Origin: Variovorax boronicumulans
GTDB lineage: Bacteria > Pseudomonadota > Gammaproteobacteria > Burkholderiales > Burkholderiaceae_C
NCBI RefSeq assembly: GCF_029892485.1
Contig: NZ_JARXVG010000012.1
Location: 1-64,000 of the forward strand
Direction: 5' to 3'
Length of the DNA: 64,000 bases
Numbering within the stretch: position 1 is the first letter of the stretch; each line of letters opens with the position of its first letter. A model generated the notes under the pieces. That model was not told the origin of the DNA. It saw only the letters and a program-made list of their open reading frames with translations, and searched no databases. A program made the translations under genes and the position numbers. Shown piece by piece: positions 52,270 through 61,356 of the stretch.

Positions 52270-53514
52270 TCAAGCGCGCTTGAACACCAGCGTGCCGTTG
52301 GTGCCGCCGAAGCCGAAGTTGTTCTTGACCGCGACATCGATCTTCAGATCGCGCGCCTCGTTGGCGCAGTAGTCGAGATCGCACTCCGGATCCTGGTTGA
52401 AGATGTTGATGGTCGGCGGGCTCTTCTGCTCGTGCAGCGCAAGCACCGTGAACACCGATTCGATGCCGCCCGCGCCGCCCAGCAAGTGGCCGGTCATGGA
52501 CTTGGTCGAATTCACGACGAGCTTCTTCGCGTGATCGCCGAAGGCGAGCTTGACCGCGTTGGTCTCGTTGAGGTCGCCGATCTGCGTCGAGGTGCCGTGC
52601 GCGTTCAGGTACTGGACCTGGTCGGCATTGACCCCTGCATTGGCCAGCGCCATCGCCATCGAACGGCGGGGGCCGTCGACGTCGGGCGCGGTCATGTGGT
52701 ACGCGTCGCCGGTCAGGCCGAAGCCCGCGACTTCCGCGTAGATCTTGGCGCCGCGCGCCTTGGCATGCTCGTACTCCTCGAGCACCAGCACGCCTGCGCC
52801 CTCGCCCAGCACGAAGCCGTCGCGATCCTTGTCCCACGGGCGCGAGGCCGTGGCGGGATCGTCGTTGCGCGTGCTCAGCGCGCGCGGCGCGGTGAAGCCA
52901 CCGATGCCGAGCGGCGAAATGGTCGACTCGGCGCCGCCGGCGATCATGACGTCGGCATCGCCGTACTCGATCATGCGTGCCGACGTGCCGATGGCATGCA
53001 GGCCCGTGGTGCAGGCGGTCACGACGGCGATGTTCGGGCCCTTGAAGCCGTACTTGATCGACACGTGGCCCGAGATCATGTTGATGATCGACGCCGGCAC
53101 GAAGAACGGCGAGATGCGGCGCGGGCCGCGACTCGCGTACTCGCCATGCGTCTGTTCGATCATCGGCAGACCGCCGATGCCCGAGCCGATGTTGCAGCCG
53201 ATGCGAACGGCCTCTTCATAGGACAGCGCTTCGCCGGTCGGCAGTCCGCTGTCTTGCACCGCCTGGATGGCGGCGGCAAGCCCCAGATGAATGAAGCGGT
53301 CCATGTGACGCGCTTCTTTCTCCGAGATGTATTTGGTGATGTCGAAACCCTTCACCTCACCGGCGAACTTGCAGGCGAAGGCGCTTGCATCGAACGCGGT
53401 GATGTTCGCAATACCCGACTTCCCGGCCAACAAGTTGGCCCAGGATTCAGTTGCGGTGTTTCCGACAGGAGCGATGCAACCGAGTCCGGTCACGACGACG
53501 CGGCGTTTGGTCAT
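52270..53514 (-). CDS. fabF: Beta-ketoacyl-ACP synthase II
   Basis: Elongates acyl-ACP with malonyl-ACP. The 414-residue thiolase-fold enzyme has the catalytic Cys168 (VVTACTTGLHAIG), the two His residues in NAHGTSTQIGDLNE and SMTGHLLGGAGGIE, and a C-terminal NNFGFGGTNGTLVF. It lies downstream of acpP, its carrier substrate. Confidence 0.98.
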   Translation of the reverse strand: MTKRRVVVTGLGCIAPVGNTATESWANLLAGKSGIANITAFDASAFACKFAGEVKGFDITKYISEKEARHMDRFIHLGLAAAIQAVQDSGLPTGEALSYEEAVRIGCNIGSGIGGLPMIEQTHGEYASRGPRRISPFFVPASIINMISGHVSIKYGFKGPNIAVVTACTTGLHAIGTSARMIEYGDADVMIAGGAESTISPLGIGGFTAPRALSTRNDDPATASRPWDKDRDGFVLGEGAGVLVLEEYEHAKARGAKIYAEVAGFGLTGDAYHMTAPDVDGPRRSMAMALANAGVNADQVQYLNAHGTSTQIGDLNETNAVKLAFGDHAKKLVVNSTKSMTGHLLGGAGGIESVFTVLALHEQKSPPTINIFNQDPECDLDYCANEARDLKIDVAVKNNFGFGGTNGTLVFKRA

Positions 53515-53610
53515 GCCGGCAAACCTTTCTGGAAGCGCTGAACAGTTGCTGGTCGGCGCGTGCGGTTCAGGAAAAAGCCGCCGGCCGCAGTCGCAGTGTC
53601 AGCTGGCCAA

Positions 53611-53850
53611 TCAGGCCTTTTGATTCTTGGTGGCGTAGTCGACGGCGTTTTGCACCGTGGTGATCTTCTCGGCATCTTCATCGGGGATCTCGATGCCGAA
53701 CTCGTCTTCGAGTGCCATCACGAGTTCGACCGTGTCGAGCGAGTCAGCGCCGAGGTCGGCCACGAAAGCCTTTTCATTCGTCACTTGGGACTCTTCCACG
53801 CCGAGTTGCTCGGCGATGATTTTCTTGACACGTGCTTCGATATCGCTCAT
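53611..53850 (-). CDS. acpP: Acyl carrier protein
   Basis: Carries growing fatty acids on phosphopantetheine. The 79-residue acidic helical protein has the modified Ser37 in DLGADSLDTVELVMALEDEF. GAGGG lies before the ATG. It stands between fabG and fabF with gaps of about 97 bases on both sides, which suggests its own promoter or a processed mRNA for high expression. Confidence 0.99.
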   Translation of the reverse strand: MSDIEARVKKIIAEQLGVEESQVTNEKAFVADLGADSLDTVELVMALEDEFGIEIPDEDAEKITTVQNAVDYATKNQKA

Positions 53851-53948
53851 TTGGTTCCCTCTGAGGGTTGTAGGTAATCGGTGGATTTTAGCCGGGCGGA
53901 TTGTGGCATTTGCCGCACCCCCGGTACGGGAAAGATTGCGCCTTGCGG

Positions 53949-54692
53949 CTACATGTGCATGCCGCCATTCACATGCAACTCCTGCCCGGTCACGTAGGAC
54001 GCCTGGGGCGATGCGAGGTACGCCACCGCATGCGCGATGTCGGCCGGCTTGCCCAGATGTCCCAGCGGAATCTGCTGCAGAAGTGCTTGTTGCTGCGCCT
54101 CGGGGAGGCTCGCCGTCATGTCGGTTTCGATGAAGCCCGGCGCGACGCAGTTGACGGTGATGTTGCGGCTGCCCAGTTCGCGGGCCAGGGCGCGGGTCAT
54201 GCCCGCGACGCCGGCCTTGGCGGCGGCGTAGTTGGCTTGGCCGGCATTGCCGGAGGCGCCCACCACGCTCGTGATGCTGATGATGCGGCCGTAGCGCTGC
54301 TTCATCATCGGGCGGATCACAGCGCGCGAGAGGCGGAACACGGCCTTGAGATTGGTGTCGAGCACCGCATCCCAGTCGTCGTCCTTCATGCGCATGGCGA
54401 GTGTGTCGCGCGTGATGCCGGCGTTGTTGACCAGCACGTGGATCGCGCCGTAGGCCTGGACGATCTCGTCGATCAGCGCCTCGACGGCGGCGGCGTCATT
54501 CACGTTGAGTGCACGGCCACGGCCATCGAACGCGCTCAGTGCCGAAGTGATCTTCGCCGCGCTGTCTTCGGTGGTGCCGGTGCCGACGACCTTCAGGCCA
54601 CGCTGCGCCAACTCGAGCGCAATCGCTGCGCCGATGCCGCGCGACGCGCCGGTGACCAGGGCGACTTGCCCTTCGAATTTGGGAATGCTCAT
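53949..54692 (-). CDS. fabG: 3-oxoacyl-ACP reductase
   Basis: NADPH-dependent SDR of fatty-acid synthesis. The 247-residue protein has the cofactor loop VTGASRGIGAAIALEL, NNAGITRD and the catalytic Ser-Tyr-Lys set in SITSVVGASGNAGQANYAAAK. It lies between fabD and acpP. Confidence 0.98.
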   Translation of the reverse strand: MSIPKFEGQVALVTGASRGIGAAIALELAQRGLKVVGTGTTEDSAAKITSALSAFDGRGRALNVNDAAAVEALIDEIVQAYGAIHVLVNNAGITRDTLAMRMKDDDWDAVLDTNLKAVFRLSRAVIRPMMKQRYGRIISITSVVGASGNAGQANYAAAKAGVAGMTRALARELGSRNITVNCVAPGFIETDMTASLPEAQQQALLQQIPLGHLGKPADIAHAVAYLASPQASYVTGQELHVNGGMHM

Positions 54693-54719
54693 ATAAAAAG
54701 TATCGGGGCCTTGCGCCGT

Positions 54720-55673
54720 TCAGCCGGCGAGCGATTGTCGGGTGTCTGCGAGCGTCGCCGGGTCGTACACCGACGCGGCTTCCAGATCGGGGGCGATGCG
54801 CTTGACCATGCCGGCCAGCACCTTGCCGGGCCCGCACTCGATGATGGCGGCTACACCGCGCAGTTTCAAGGCCTGCACGCTCTCGACCCAGCGAACCGGG
54901 CCGGCGGCTTGGCGCACCAGGGCGTCGCGGATGCGGTCTGCGTCGGTCTCGACGGCCACGTCGATGTTGTTCAGCACCGGAATCTGCGGCGCAGCGAGCG
55001 TGAGGGTGGCGAGCTTTTCGCGCAGCGCCTCGGCGGCGGGCTTCATCAGGCTCGAATGGAAAGGCGCCGAAACGGGCAGCAGCAGCGCGCGCTTGGCGCC
55101 ATTGGCCTTGAGCAGCTCGCAGGCCTTGTCGACCGCGGCCTTGCTGCCGGCGATCACGGTCTGCGCCGGATCGTTGAAGTTCACGGCTTCGACGATTTCG
55201 GCGCTGCCTGCGCCGAAGGAGGCCGTCGCTTCCGCGCAGCCTGCCACGACCTTGCCGGACTCCATGCCCAGCACGGCAGCCATGGCGCCGACACCGACAG
55301 GCACAGCCTGCTGCATGGCCTGCGCACGAAAACGCACCAGCGGCGCGGCCTGCGCCAGCGTCAGCACGCCGGAAGCCACCAGCGCCGAGTACTCGCCCAG
55401 CGAATGGCCGGCCACGACGGAAGGCGTTGCACCGCCTTCGGACAGCCAGGCGCGCCAGGCCGCGACACCGGCGACCAGCATCACGGGCTGCGTGTTGGTG
55501 GTGAGCGCCAGATCTTCCTTGGGGCCGTTCTTGATCAGCGCTCCGATGTCTTCGCCCAGCGCTTCGGAAGCCTCGCGCAGCGTTTCGGCCACGGCCGGAT
55601 GGTCGCCCCAGGCGTCGAGCATGCCGACAGCCTGCGAGCCCTGACCCGGAAAAACAAAAGCAAAGGATTTCAT
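54720..55673 (-). CDS. fabD: Malonyl CoA-acyl carrier protein transacylase
   Basis: Loads malonate onto ACP. The 317-residue protein has the oxyanion segment FVFPGQGSQAVGM, the nucleophile Ser in VVAGHSLGEYSALVASG and the catalytic His in LLPVSAPFHSSLM. The ATG used gives MKSFAFVFPGQG; a slightly earlier one adds five residues. Gene order fabH-fabD-fabG-acpP-fabF is standard. Confidence 0.98.
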   Translation of the reverse strand: MKSFAFVFPGQGSQAVGMLDAWGDHPAVAETLREASEALGEDIGALIKNGPKEDLALTTNTQPVMLVAGVAAWRAWLSEGGATPSVVAGHSLGEYSALVASGVLTLAQAAPLVRFRAQAMQQAVPVGVGAMAAVLGMESGKVVAGCAEATASFGAGSAEIVEAVNFNDPAQTVIAGSKAAVDKACELLKANGAKRALLLPVSAPFHSSLMKPAAEALREKLATLTLAAPQIPVLNNIDVAVETDADRIRDALVRQAAGPVRWVESVQALKLRGVAAIIECGPGKVLAGMVKRIAPDLEAASVYDPATLADTRQSLAG

Positions 55674-55721
55674 TGTTCTATGCGTCATATCGCATCGCAG
55701 CCCCGGCAGGACTGCAACACG

Positions 55722-56699
55722 CTACAGATTCAATAGCACGGCGCCCCAGGTGAAACCGCCGCCCACACCTTCGAGCATGAGGGTTTCGCCCTTCTTCACC
55801 TTGCCGGACCGCACCGCTTCGTCGAGCGCCAGCGGGATCGAGGCGGCCGATGTGTTGCCGTGCTCGTTGACGGTGACGATCAGTTTCTCGCGCGGCAGCT
55901 TCAGCTTCTTGGCCGTGCCTTCCATGATGCGGATGTTGGCTTGGTGCGGAATCAGCCAGTCGATATCGGCCTCGGTCTTGCCGGCCTTGGTCAGCGCGGC
56001 GCGCGCGGCCTCTTCGAGCACCCGGACTGCCAGCTTGAACACGGCCTGGCCATCCATGTGCAGCAGCGGCGTGCCCAGCACGTTGCCGCCGGACACATGA
56101 CCCGGCACGCACAGGATGCCGACGTGCTTGCCGTCCGCGTGAAGGTCGCTCGACAGGATGCCGGGCTCGTCGCTGGCCTCGAGCACCACGGCGCCCGCGC
56201 CGTCGCCGAACAGCACGCAGGTGGTGCGGTCATTGAAATCGAGGATGCGGGAGAACACTTCGGCGCCGATCACCAGCGCACAGCGCGCGGTGCCGGTGCG
56301 GATCATGGCGTCGGCCACGGTCAGCGCATAAACGAAGCCGCTGCAGACAGCCTGGACGTCGAATGCCGGGCAACCGGCAATGCCGAGCTTGTTCTGCAAG
56401 ATGGCAGCCGACGACGGAAACACCATGTCGGGCGTCGAGGTCGCGACGATGATCAGGTCGACGTCGCTGGCCTTGCGGCCCGCCGCTTCGAGTGCGTGCT
56501 TCGCGGCCTCGAGGCCGAGGTCGCTGCTGCCGACATCCGGCGCGGCAAAGTGGCGCGCATGGATGCCGGTGCGTTCGACGATCCACTGATCGGAGGTTTC
56601 GATGCCGCGCAACGCCAATTCCTTGGCGAGATCGTCATTGGTCACGCGGCGCGGGGGCAGATAGCTGCCGGTGCCGGTGATACGTGAAAAAGGGGTCAT
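55722..56699 (-). CDS. fabH: Beta-ketoacyl-ACP synthase III
   Basis: Starts fatty-acid synthesis from acetyl-CoA and malonyl-ACP. The 325-residue protein has the catalytic Cys119 (DVQAVCSGFVYAL), His in WLIPHQANIRIM and Asn in VNEHGNTSAASIPLAL. Its ATG overlaps the plsX stop by one base (TGATG), coupling the two genes. Confidence 0.98.
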   Translation of the reverse strand: MTPFSRITGTGSYLPPRRVTNDDLAKELALRGIETSDQWIVERTGIHARHFAAPDVGSSDLGLEAAKHALEAAGRKASDVDLIIVATSTPDMVFPSSAAILQNKLGIAGCPAFDVQAVCSGFVYALTVADAMIRTGTARCALVIGAEVFSRILDFNDRTTCVLFGDGAGAVVLEASDEPGILSSDLHADGKHVGILCVPGHVSGGNVLGTPLLHMDGQAVFKLAVRVLEEAARAALTKAGKTEADIDWLIPHQANIRIMEGTAKKLKLPREKLIVTVNEHGNTSAASIPLALDEAVRSGKVKKGETLMLEGVGGGFTWGAVLLNL

Positions 56700-57796
56700 C
56701 AAACGTGGAGGGCTGTCGCGTCGACCGGCACCGCCGGTTCCTGCCGCGCGAGCAAAGGCGCGGCGTGGGCGATACGGGCCCGCACGCGATCGAGCAGGTT
56801 GTTGCGAGCGGCATCATAAGCGCGATCCAGCGCATGGCCGAAAGCCACTTCGTCGGCCGAGCCATGGCTCTTGAAAACCAGGCCGCGCAGTCCCAGCAAG
56901 GCAGCTCCGTTGTATCGACGGTGGTCTAGGCGGCTTTTGAACGCTTTTAGAACCGGATAAGCAACAATTGCTGCAATCTTTGTGAAGATGCTTCGAGAAA
57001 ATTCAACGCGAATGAAGTCGCCGATCATCGAAGCAACGCCCTCGCTGGCCTTCAGCGCCACATTTCCGACGAAACCGTCGCAGACGACGATGTCGGTGGT
57101 GCCCTTGAAAATATCGTTGCCTTCCACGTTGCCGTAGAAGTTTAGATCCTTGGAGTTCGCCGCCGTACGCAGCAATTGGCTTGCTTTTTTGATCGTTTCG
57201 CTGCCCTTGATGGCTTCTTCGCCAATATTGAGCAGGCCGACTGTAGGCGCCTCGTTGCCGGTCAGCGCCGAGACCAGTGCCGAGCCGAGCACGGCGAACT
57301 GAAGCAGGTCCTCGGCGTCGCAATCGACGTTGGCACCCAAGTCGAGAACGGTTGTCGCGCCGCCCTTGGCATTCGGGAGTTGCGGGGCGATCGCGGGGCG
57401 GTCGATGCCGTCGAGCGTCTTGAGCAGGTAGCGCGCAATCGCCATCAAGGCGCCGGTGTTGCCGGCTGAAATGGCCGCCTGGGCGGCACCATCCTTGACC
57501 TGCTGGATCGCGACGCGCATCGAAGAGTCCTTCTTCTTGCGCAGCGCGATTTCAATGGGATCGTCCATGCCCACCACTTCGCTGGCAGCAACGATGCGGG
57601 CGCGTGGATGCGCGGCGAAGCCCGCCAGCGCGGCCGGCGCACCGACCAGCAACAACGAGGCCTCGCTGTGCCGCTCGAGAAACGCGCGGCAGGCCGCAAG
57701 CGTGACGCGCGGCCCATGGTCGCCTCCCATGCAATCCACGGCGAGCGTGATTGCAGAAGGCGCAGCGGTGAATGCGGGAGAAGAAGACGTAGCCAT
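56699..57796 (-). CDS. plsX: Phosphate acyltransferase PlsX
   Basis: Makes acyl-phosphate from acyl-ACP for phosphatidic acid synthesis. The 365-residue protein has LAVDCMGGDHGPRVTL near the start, SAGNTGALMAIARYLL, LDLGANVDCDAEDLLQFAV and VCDGFVGNVALK. A TTG stands directly before the ATG. A long hairpin lies between rpmF and this gene. The C-terminus extends about 20 residues beyond the typical end. Confidence 0.97.
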   Translation of the reverse strand: MATSSSPAFTAAPSAITLAVDCMGGDHGPRVTLAACRAFLERHSEASLLLVGAPAALAGFAAHPRARIVAASEVVGMDDPIEIALRKKKDSSMRVAIQQVKDGAAQAAISAGNTGALMAIARYLLKTLDGIDRPAIAPQLPNAKGGATTVLDLGANVDCDAEDLLQFAVLGSALVSALTGNEAPTVGLLNIGEEAIKGSETIKKASQLLRTAANSKDLNFYGNVEGNDIFKGTTDIVVCDGFVGNVALKASEGVASMIGDFIRVEFSRSIFTKIAAIVAYPVLKAFKSRLDHRRYNGAALLGLRGLVFKSHGSADEVAFGHALDRAYDAARNNLLDRVRARIAHAAPLLARQEPAVPVDATALHV

Positions 57797-57803
57797 CAAA
57801 ACA

Positions 57804-57840
57804 AAGGCCCGACGCTACAGGAAAAGTAGCTTCGGGCCTT
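57804..57840 (-). terminator. Hairpin between rpmF and plsX, attenuator-like
   Basis: A 9-base-pair outer stem (AAGGCCCGA with TCGGGCCTT), one mismatched pair and a 5-base-pair inner stem (GCTAC/GTAGC) enclose a 7-base loop. On the minus strand it is followed by TTGTTTT and then at once by the plsX start. It probably reduces readthrough from the strongly expressed rpmF and may also mask the plsX start region. Confidence 0.72.
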
Positions 57841-57857
57841 GGCCTTGGGATGCGAAA

Positions 57858-58040
57858 TCAGGCTTCGGACTTGTTCTTGAGCACCTGACGGCCACGGTAG
57901 AAACCGTTCGGGCTGATGTGGTGGCGCAGGTGCGTTTCGCCAGTGGTCGGCTCCACGGCGATGCCGGGCACGACCAGTGCGTTGTGTGAACGGTGCATGC
58001 CGCGCTTGGAAGGCGACTTCTTGTTTTGCTGGACGGCCAT
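57858..58040 (-). CDS. rpmF: Ribosomal protein L32
   Basis: Large-subunit protein, 60 residues, starting MAVQQNKKSPSKRGMHRSH and ending in the family signature THLRHHISPNGFYRGRQVL. It is the cysteine-free form. GGAG precedes the ATG. It sits between yceD and plsX as in most proteobacteria. Confidence 0.98.
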   Translation of the reverse strand: MAVQQNKKSPSKRGMHRSHNALVVPGIAVEPTTGETHLRHHISPNGFYRGRQVLKNKSEA

Positions 58041-58162
58041 GATGGCTCCTGGACTGTTAGGTGAGTGACTGGATACGGGCTCAAGCGGTGGCGATACAAA
58101 AAAGTGCGCGGCATGTATGGAATGCCCTTGTCTGTATCGCTGCTCACGGCGGCGCGCGCGAA

Positions 58163-58198
58163 GCCCATGATTATAGCCCAGCCGCCGGGAAAGGGCTA
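58163..58198 (-). promoter_or_regulatory. Probable rpmF promoter
   Basis: A consensus TATAAT (58175-58170, minus strand) lies about 130 bases before the rpmF start and just after the yceD stop. The -35 region (around TAGCCC) is poor. A transcript start near 58163 would give a leader of about 120 bases in which I see no gene. Confidence 0.55.
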
Positions 58199-58753
58199 CT
58201 TGCCCTCTTCCGGCTTGCGCGAACGCAACGCTCCGAGCACCGCGAAGGGGTTCGGCTTGGCTTCCTCGGCGGCTTGGAAGTCATCGTCGCTGGACGACAA
58301 CTGGACAGGCACCGGACAGACGTCGTGGACCGGCATGACGGGAATTTCCATCAGGAGTTCGTCCTCGATCAGGGTATGCAGGTCGAAATCCCGGCTGACG
58401 ACCAGCAGGTCTTCCTCGGATTCGTCGTCCTCTGACTCCGCCGTGGCCTCGTCGGCGACGAAACGGAACCAGCGGTCCACCACCAGTTCCGTCTCGACAG
58501 GCGCCAGGCAGCGCTGGCACGTCAGCGGAACGACTGCTTCGGCTTCCAGGTGCAGCCAGGGCGCGGCCTTGCCGTCGGCGCCCGGGCGCTCCTCGCCGGT
58601 GGCTTCCCAGTGGACGACAGCATTGGCGGCGGGATCCGCCAGTTCGGCGACAAGGCGCACGTAATCAGGGACCGGATCGTCCGCATTCAGGGTTGCGGCT
58701 GCGGCGGCAAAGCCGGCCACGTCGAGCCGTTCGGGTGCAAATTCTCTCTTCAT
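58196..58753 (-). CDS. yceD: YceD family (DUF177) protein
   Basis: The 185-residue acidic protein has the conserved LTCQRCLAPVETEL followed by the acidic stretch ESEDDESEEDLL, DFDLHTLIEDELLMEIP and VHDVCPVP. Family members are linked to 23S rRNA accumulation and lie upstream of rpmF. Divergent maf starts 83 bases away. Confidence 0.93.
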   Translation of the reverse strand: MKREFAPERLDVAGFAAAAATLNADDPVPDYVRLVAELADPAANAVVHWEATGEERPGADGKAAPWLHLEAEAVVPLTCQRCLAPVETELVVDRWFRFVADEATAESEDDESEEDLLVVSRDFDLHTLIEDELLMEIPVMPVHDVCPVPVQLSSSDDDFQAAEEAKPNPFAVLGALRSRKPEEGK

Positions 58754-58836
58754 CCGCGCCAGTCTAGCGCGCCGGCCGCTTCACCGGCATGGTGCGAGCC
58801 AGAAGGTTTTTGCGCAGCTCACGCACAATCGTCCTC

Positions 58837-59418
58837 ATGCAACGCCCCGTGATCCTCGCCTCGACCTCGCGCTACCGCCGCGAACTGATGAACCGCCTGC
58901 GCCTGCCCTTCGATGTGCACGCCCCGGAAGTGGATGAAACCGCACTGGACGGCGAAACGCCCCGCGCCCTCGCCGAACGCCTCGCGCTGGAAAAGGCCAA
59001 CGCCGTCGCCGCCCGCTTTCCCGAAGCGGTGGTCATCGGCTCCGACCAGGTGGCCGACCTCGCCGGCGAAGCGCTCGGCAAGCCCGGCGACCATGCCCGC
59101 GCCACCGCTCAATTGCGCCGGATGCGTGGCCAGACGCTGATCTTCCAGACCGCCGTCGCCGTCGTCTGCCACGCCACCGGCTTCGTGCAACGCGACCTGG
59201 CGCCGGTCCGCGTTGTGTTCCGCGAGTTCAGCGACGCCGCCATCGAGAGTTATCTTCAAGCCGAGCAGCCCTACGACTGCGCCGGCAGCGCCAAGAGCGA
59301 AGGCCTCGGCATCGCCCTCCTGAACGCCATCGACAGCGACGACCCGACCGCGCTGGTCGGCCTTCCGCTGATCCGCACCTGCCAGATGTTGCGCGCTGCG
59401 GGGGTCGAACTCCTGTGA
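58837..59418 (+). CDS. maf: Maf-family nucleotide pyrophosphatase (YceF type)
   Basis: House-cleaning pyrophosphatase, by similarity acting on 7-methyl-GTP. The 193-residue protein has ILASTSRYRRELMNRLRLPF, VDETAL, the catalytic Asp in VIGSDQVADL and CAGSAKSEGLGIALL. It is divergent from yceD and overlaps the next gene by four bases (GTGA). Confidence 0.93.
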   Translation: MQRPVILASTSRYRRELMNRLRLPFDVHAPEVDETALDGETPRALAERLALEKANAVAARFPEAVVIGSDQVADLAGEALGKPGDHARATAQLRRMRGQTLIFQTAVAVVCHATGFVQRDLAPVRVVFREFSDAAIESYLQAEQPYDCAGSAKSEGLGIALLNAIDSDDPTALVGLPLIRTCQMLRAAGVELL

Positions 59419-60176
59419 CCCACGGCAAGCTCTACCTCGTTCCCGCGCCGCTCGATTTCGGCTGCGACGTCCAGGCTCCGCTGCAGGACGCCCTGCCGCT
59501 CGGCACCCTGCAGGTGGCCGCCGGCATCACGCACTGGATCTGCGAGAACGCGAAATCCGCCCGCGCGTACCTCAAGCGCATCGATGCCGTCGCGCCACTG
59601 GCCGCTCCGCTGCAAGCGCAGGACATCCAGGAACTTCCGCGCGAAGTGCACAAGAAAGGCGATCACGCCGGCCAGTTCGATGCCCGGCCGATGCTGGCCG
59701 CCGCGCTCGAGGGCCACGACATCGGCCTGCTGAGCGAAGCCGGCATGCCGGCGGTGGCCGACCCCGGCTCCTCGGTGGCGCGCGCCGCGCACGACCTGGG
59801 GATTACCGTGGTGCCGCTGACCGGTCCGGTCTCGCTGCTGCTGGCCCTGGCCGCGAGCGGCCTGAACGGCCAGAACTTCGCCTTCGTCGGCTATCTGCCG
59901 CAGGACGCGGGCGAGCGCCAGACGCGCATCCGCGAACTCGAAGCGATCGCCCTCAAGACCGGTCAGACGCAGCTCTTCATCGAAACGCCCTACCGCAATG
60001 CTGCGCTGCTGCAGGCGCTGGTTCAGACGATGCACCAGAACACCCGCCTCGCCGTCGCACGCGGCCTGACCCTGGCAACGTCCCACGTTCGCAGCGAGAC
60101 CGTGAAATCCTGGCGCGCCAAGCCGCAGATCGCAACCGACGAACGCCTGCCCGCGGTGTTCGCAATCGGGCGCTGA
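59415..60176 (+). CDS. SAM-dependent methyltransferase, RsmI/tetrapyrrole-methylase-like
   Basis: The 253-residue protein has the second half of the RsmI signature (LLSEAGMPAVADPGSSVARA, VVPLTGPVSLLLALAASGL, FAFVGYLP and FIETPYRN). The first part differs: GKLYLVPAPLDFG replaces the usual LYLVATPIGNL. RsmI methylates C1402 of 16S rRNA; this copy may be a divergent paralogue with another target. The GTG start is set by the GTGA overlap with maf. Confidence 0.85.
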   Translation: MTHGKLYLVPAPLDFGCDVQAPLQDALPLGTLQVAAGITHWICENAKSARAYLKRIDAVAPLAAPLQAQDIQELPREVHKKGDHAGQFDARPMLAAALEGHDIGLLSEAGMPAVADPGSSVARAAHDLGITVVPLTGPVSLLLALAASGLNGQNFAFVGYLPQDAGERQTRIRELEAIALKTGQTQLFIETPYRNAALLQALVQTMHQNTRLAVARGLTLATSHVRSETVKSWRAKPQIATDERLPAVFAIGR

Positions 60177-60178
60177 CG

Positions 60179-61330
60179 ATGGTGGTGGTGACCGCCGGCA
60201 CGCGCTGGGCCTCGCGCGCGCAGTTCTTCTCTTCCGGCTTCATCTTCGCGACCTGGGGCGTGCACGTGCCCACGGTCAAGGCGCACTACGGCCTCGATGA
60301 AGCCCAGCTCGGGCTGGCCCTGCTCGCCGCAGGCGCCGGCGCGATGTTCGGCCTGACCAGCGCGGGCCGCTGGATCGGCCGCCACGGTCCGCGACGGATC
60401 GCCGCCCTCTCCGGCTGCGTCTATGCGCTGCTGCTGGCCGGGCTGATCGCCATGCCGGGCTACTTCGCGCTGATGGGCCTGCTGGCCGCGTTCGGCCTCG
60501 TCACCAGCGTGTTCGACGTGGCCATCAACACCGAAGCGGCGCAGCTCGAAATGCAAAGCGGCACGCCGCTGATGAGCGGCATGCACGGCATGTTCAGCCT
60601 GGGCGGCATGGCCGGCGCCGCGAGCGGCAGTGCGGTGCTTGCGGCGGGAATGGGTGCACAGACGCACCTGCTGCTCGTTGCCGCGGCGATGGTGCTGCTC
60701 GTCGCACTGTCCTCGACGCGCATGCTGCCCAAGGTGGCCGCCGCGAGCGGCACGGCTGGCGCCGACCACAGCTTCCGGCTGCCCCGTGGCCCCCTCGCAG
60801 TGCTTGGCATTCTGGCGGCGCTGGGCCTGATCGCCGAGGGTGCGATCTACGACTGGAGCGTTCTCTATATGCAGCAGGAGCTGGGCAGTCCGCAGAAGCA
60901 GGCCGCGCTCGCCTATGCAGCCTTCTCCGCAGCCATGGCGGCCGCGCGTTTCGGCGGCGACGCGATGCGCGCCCGTTTCACCCCGGTGGCCTTGCTGCGC
61001 GGCAGCGGCGTGCTGGCGGCCGCCGCAATGACGCTGGTGCTGCTGACCGACCTGCCCTGGCTCGCCCTGGTCGGCTTCGCAGGCGTCGGCGTCGGTTTTG
61101 CGAACGTGGTGCCGATCCTGTTCGGCGCCTCGGCCCGCGTGCCGGGCGTCGAGCCCGCCAGCGGCATCGCGTCGGTATCGGCCGTGGCCTATCTCGGATT
61201 CATGGCCGGACCCGCGGTGATCGGCCTGCTGGCGCGGGCCAGTTCGCTGACCGCCGCGCTCTATGTGGTGGTGATCTTTGCCGCGGCGCTGGCCGCCTCG
61301 GCCCGCTTCACGCGCAGCGAAGCGGGCTGA
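60179..61330 (+). CDS. Major facilitator superfamily transporter
   Basis: The 383-residue protein has about 12 membrane helices. The loop GRWIGRHGPRRIA between helices 2 and 3 is the MFS motif A region, and its counterpart ARFGGDAMRARF lies in the second half. It resembles YbjJ-type MFS proteins; the substrate is unknown. The ATG is two bases after the methylase gene. It converges with sppA. Confidence 0.88.
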   Translation: MVVVTAGTRWASRAQFFSSGFIFATWGVHVPTVKAHYGLDEAQLGLALLAAGAGAMFGLTSAGRWIGRHGPRRIAALSGCVYALLLAGLIAMPGYFALMGLLAAFGLVTSVFDVAINTEAAQLEMQSGTPLMSGMHGMFSLGGMAGAASGSAVLAAGMGAQTHLLLVAAAMVLLVALSSTRMLPKVAAASGTAGADHSFRLPRGPLAVLGILAALGLIAEGAIYDWSVLYMQQELGSPQKQAALAYAAFSAAMAAARFGGDAMRARFTPVALLRGSGVLAAAAMTLVLLTDLPWLALVGFAGVGVGFANVVPILFGASARVPGVEPASGIASVSAVAYLGFMAGPAVIGLLARASSLTAALYVVVIFAAALAASARFTRSEAG

Positions 61331-61356
61331 AGATCGAAGGTTTGATCTGCTTCAGC
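61326..61356. terminator. Hairpin across the convergent ends of the MFS gene and sppA
   Basis: GCTGAAG-ATC and GAT-CTG-CTTCAGC can pair around GAAGGTTT. It covers both stop codons and lacks a T-run, so it is at most a weak terminator or a 3'-end stabiliser. Confidence 0.4.
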
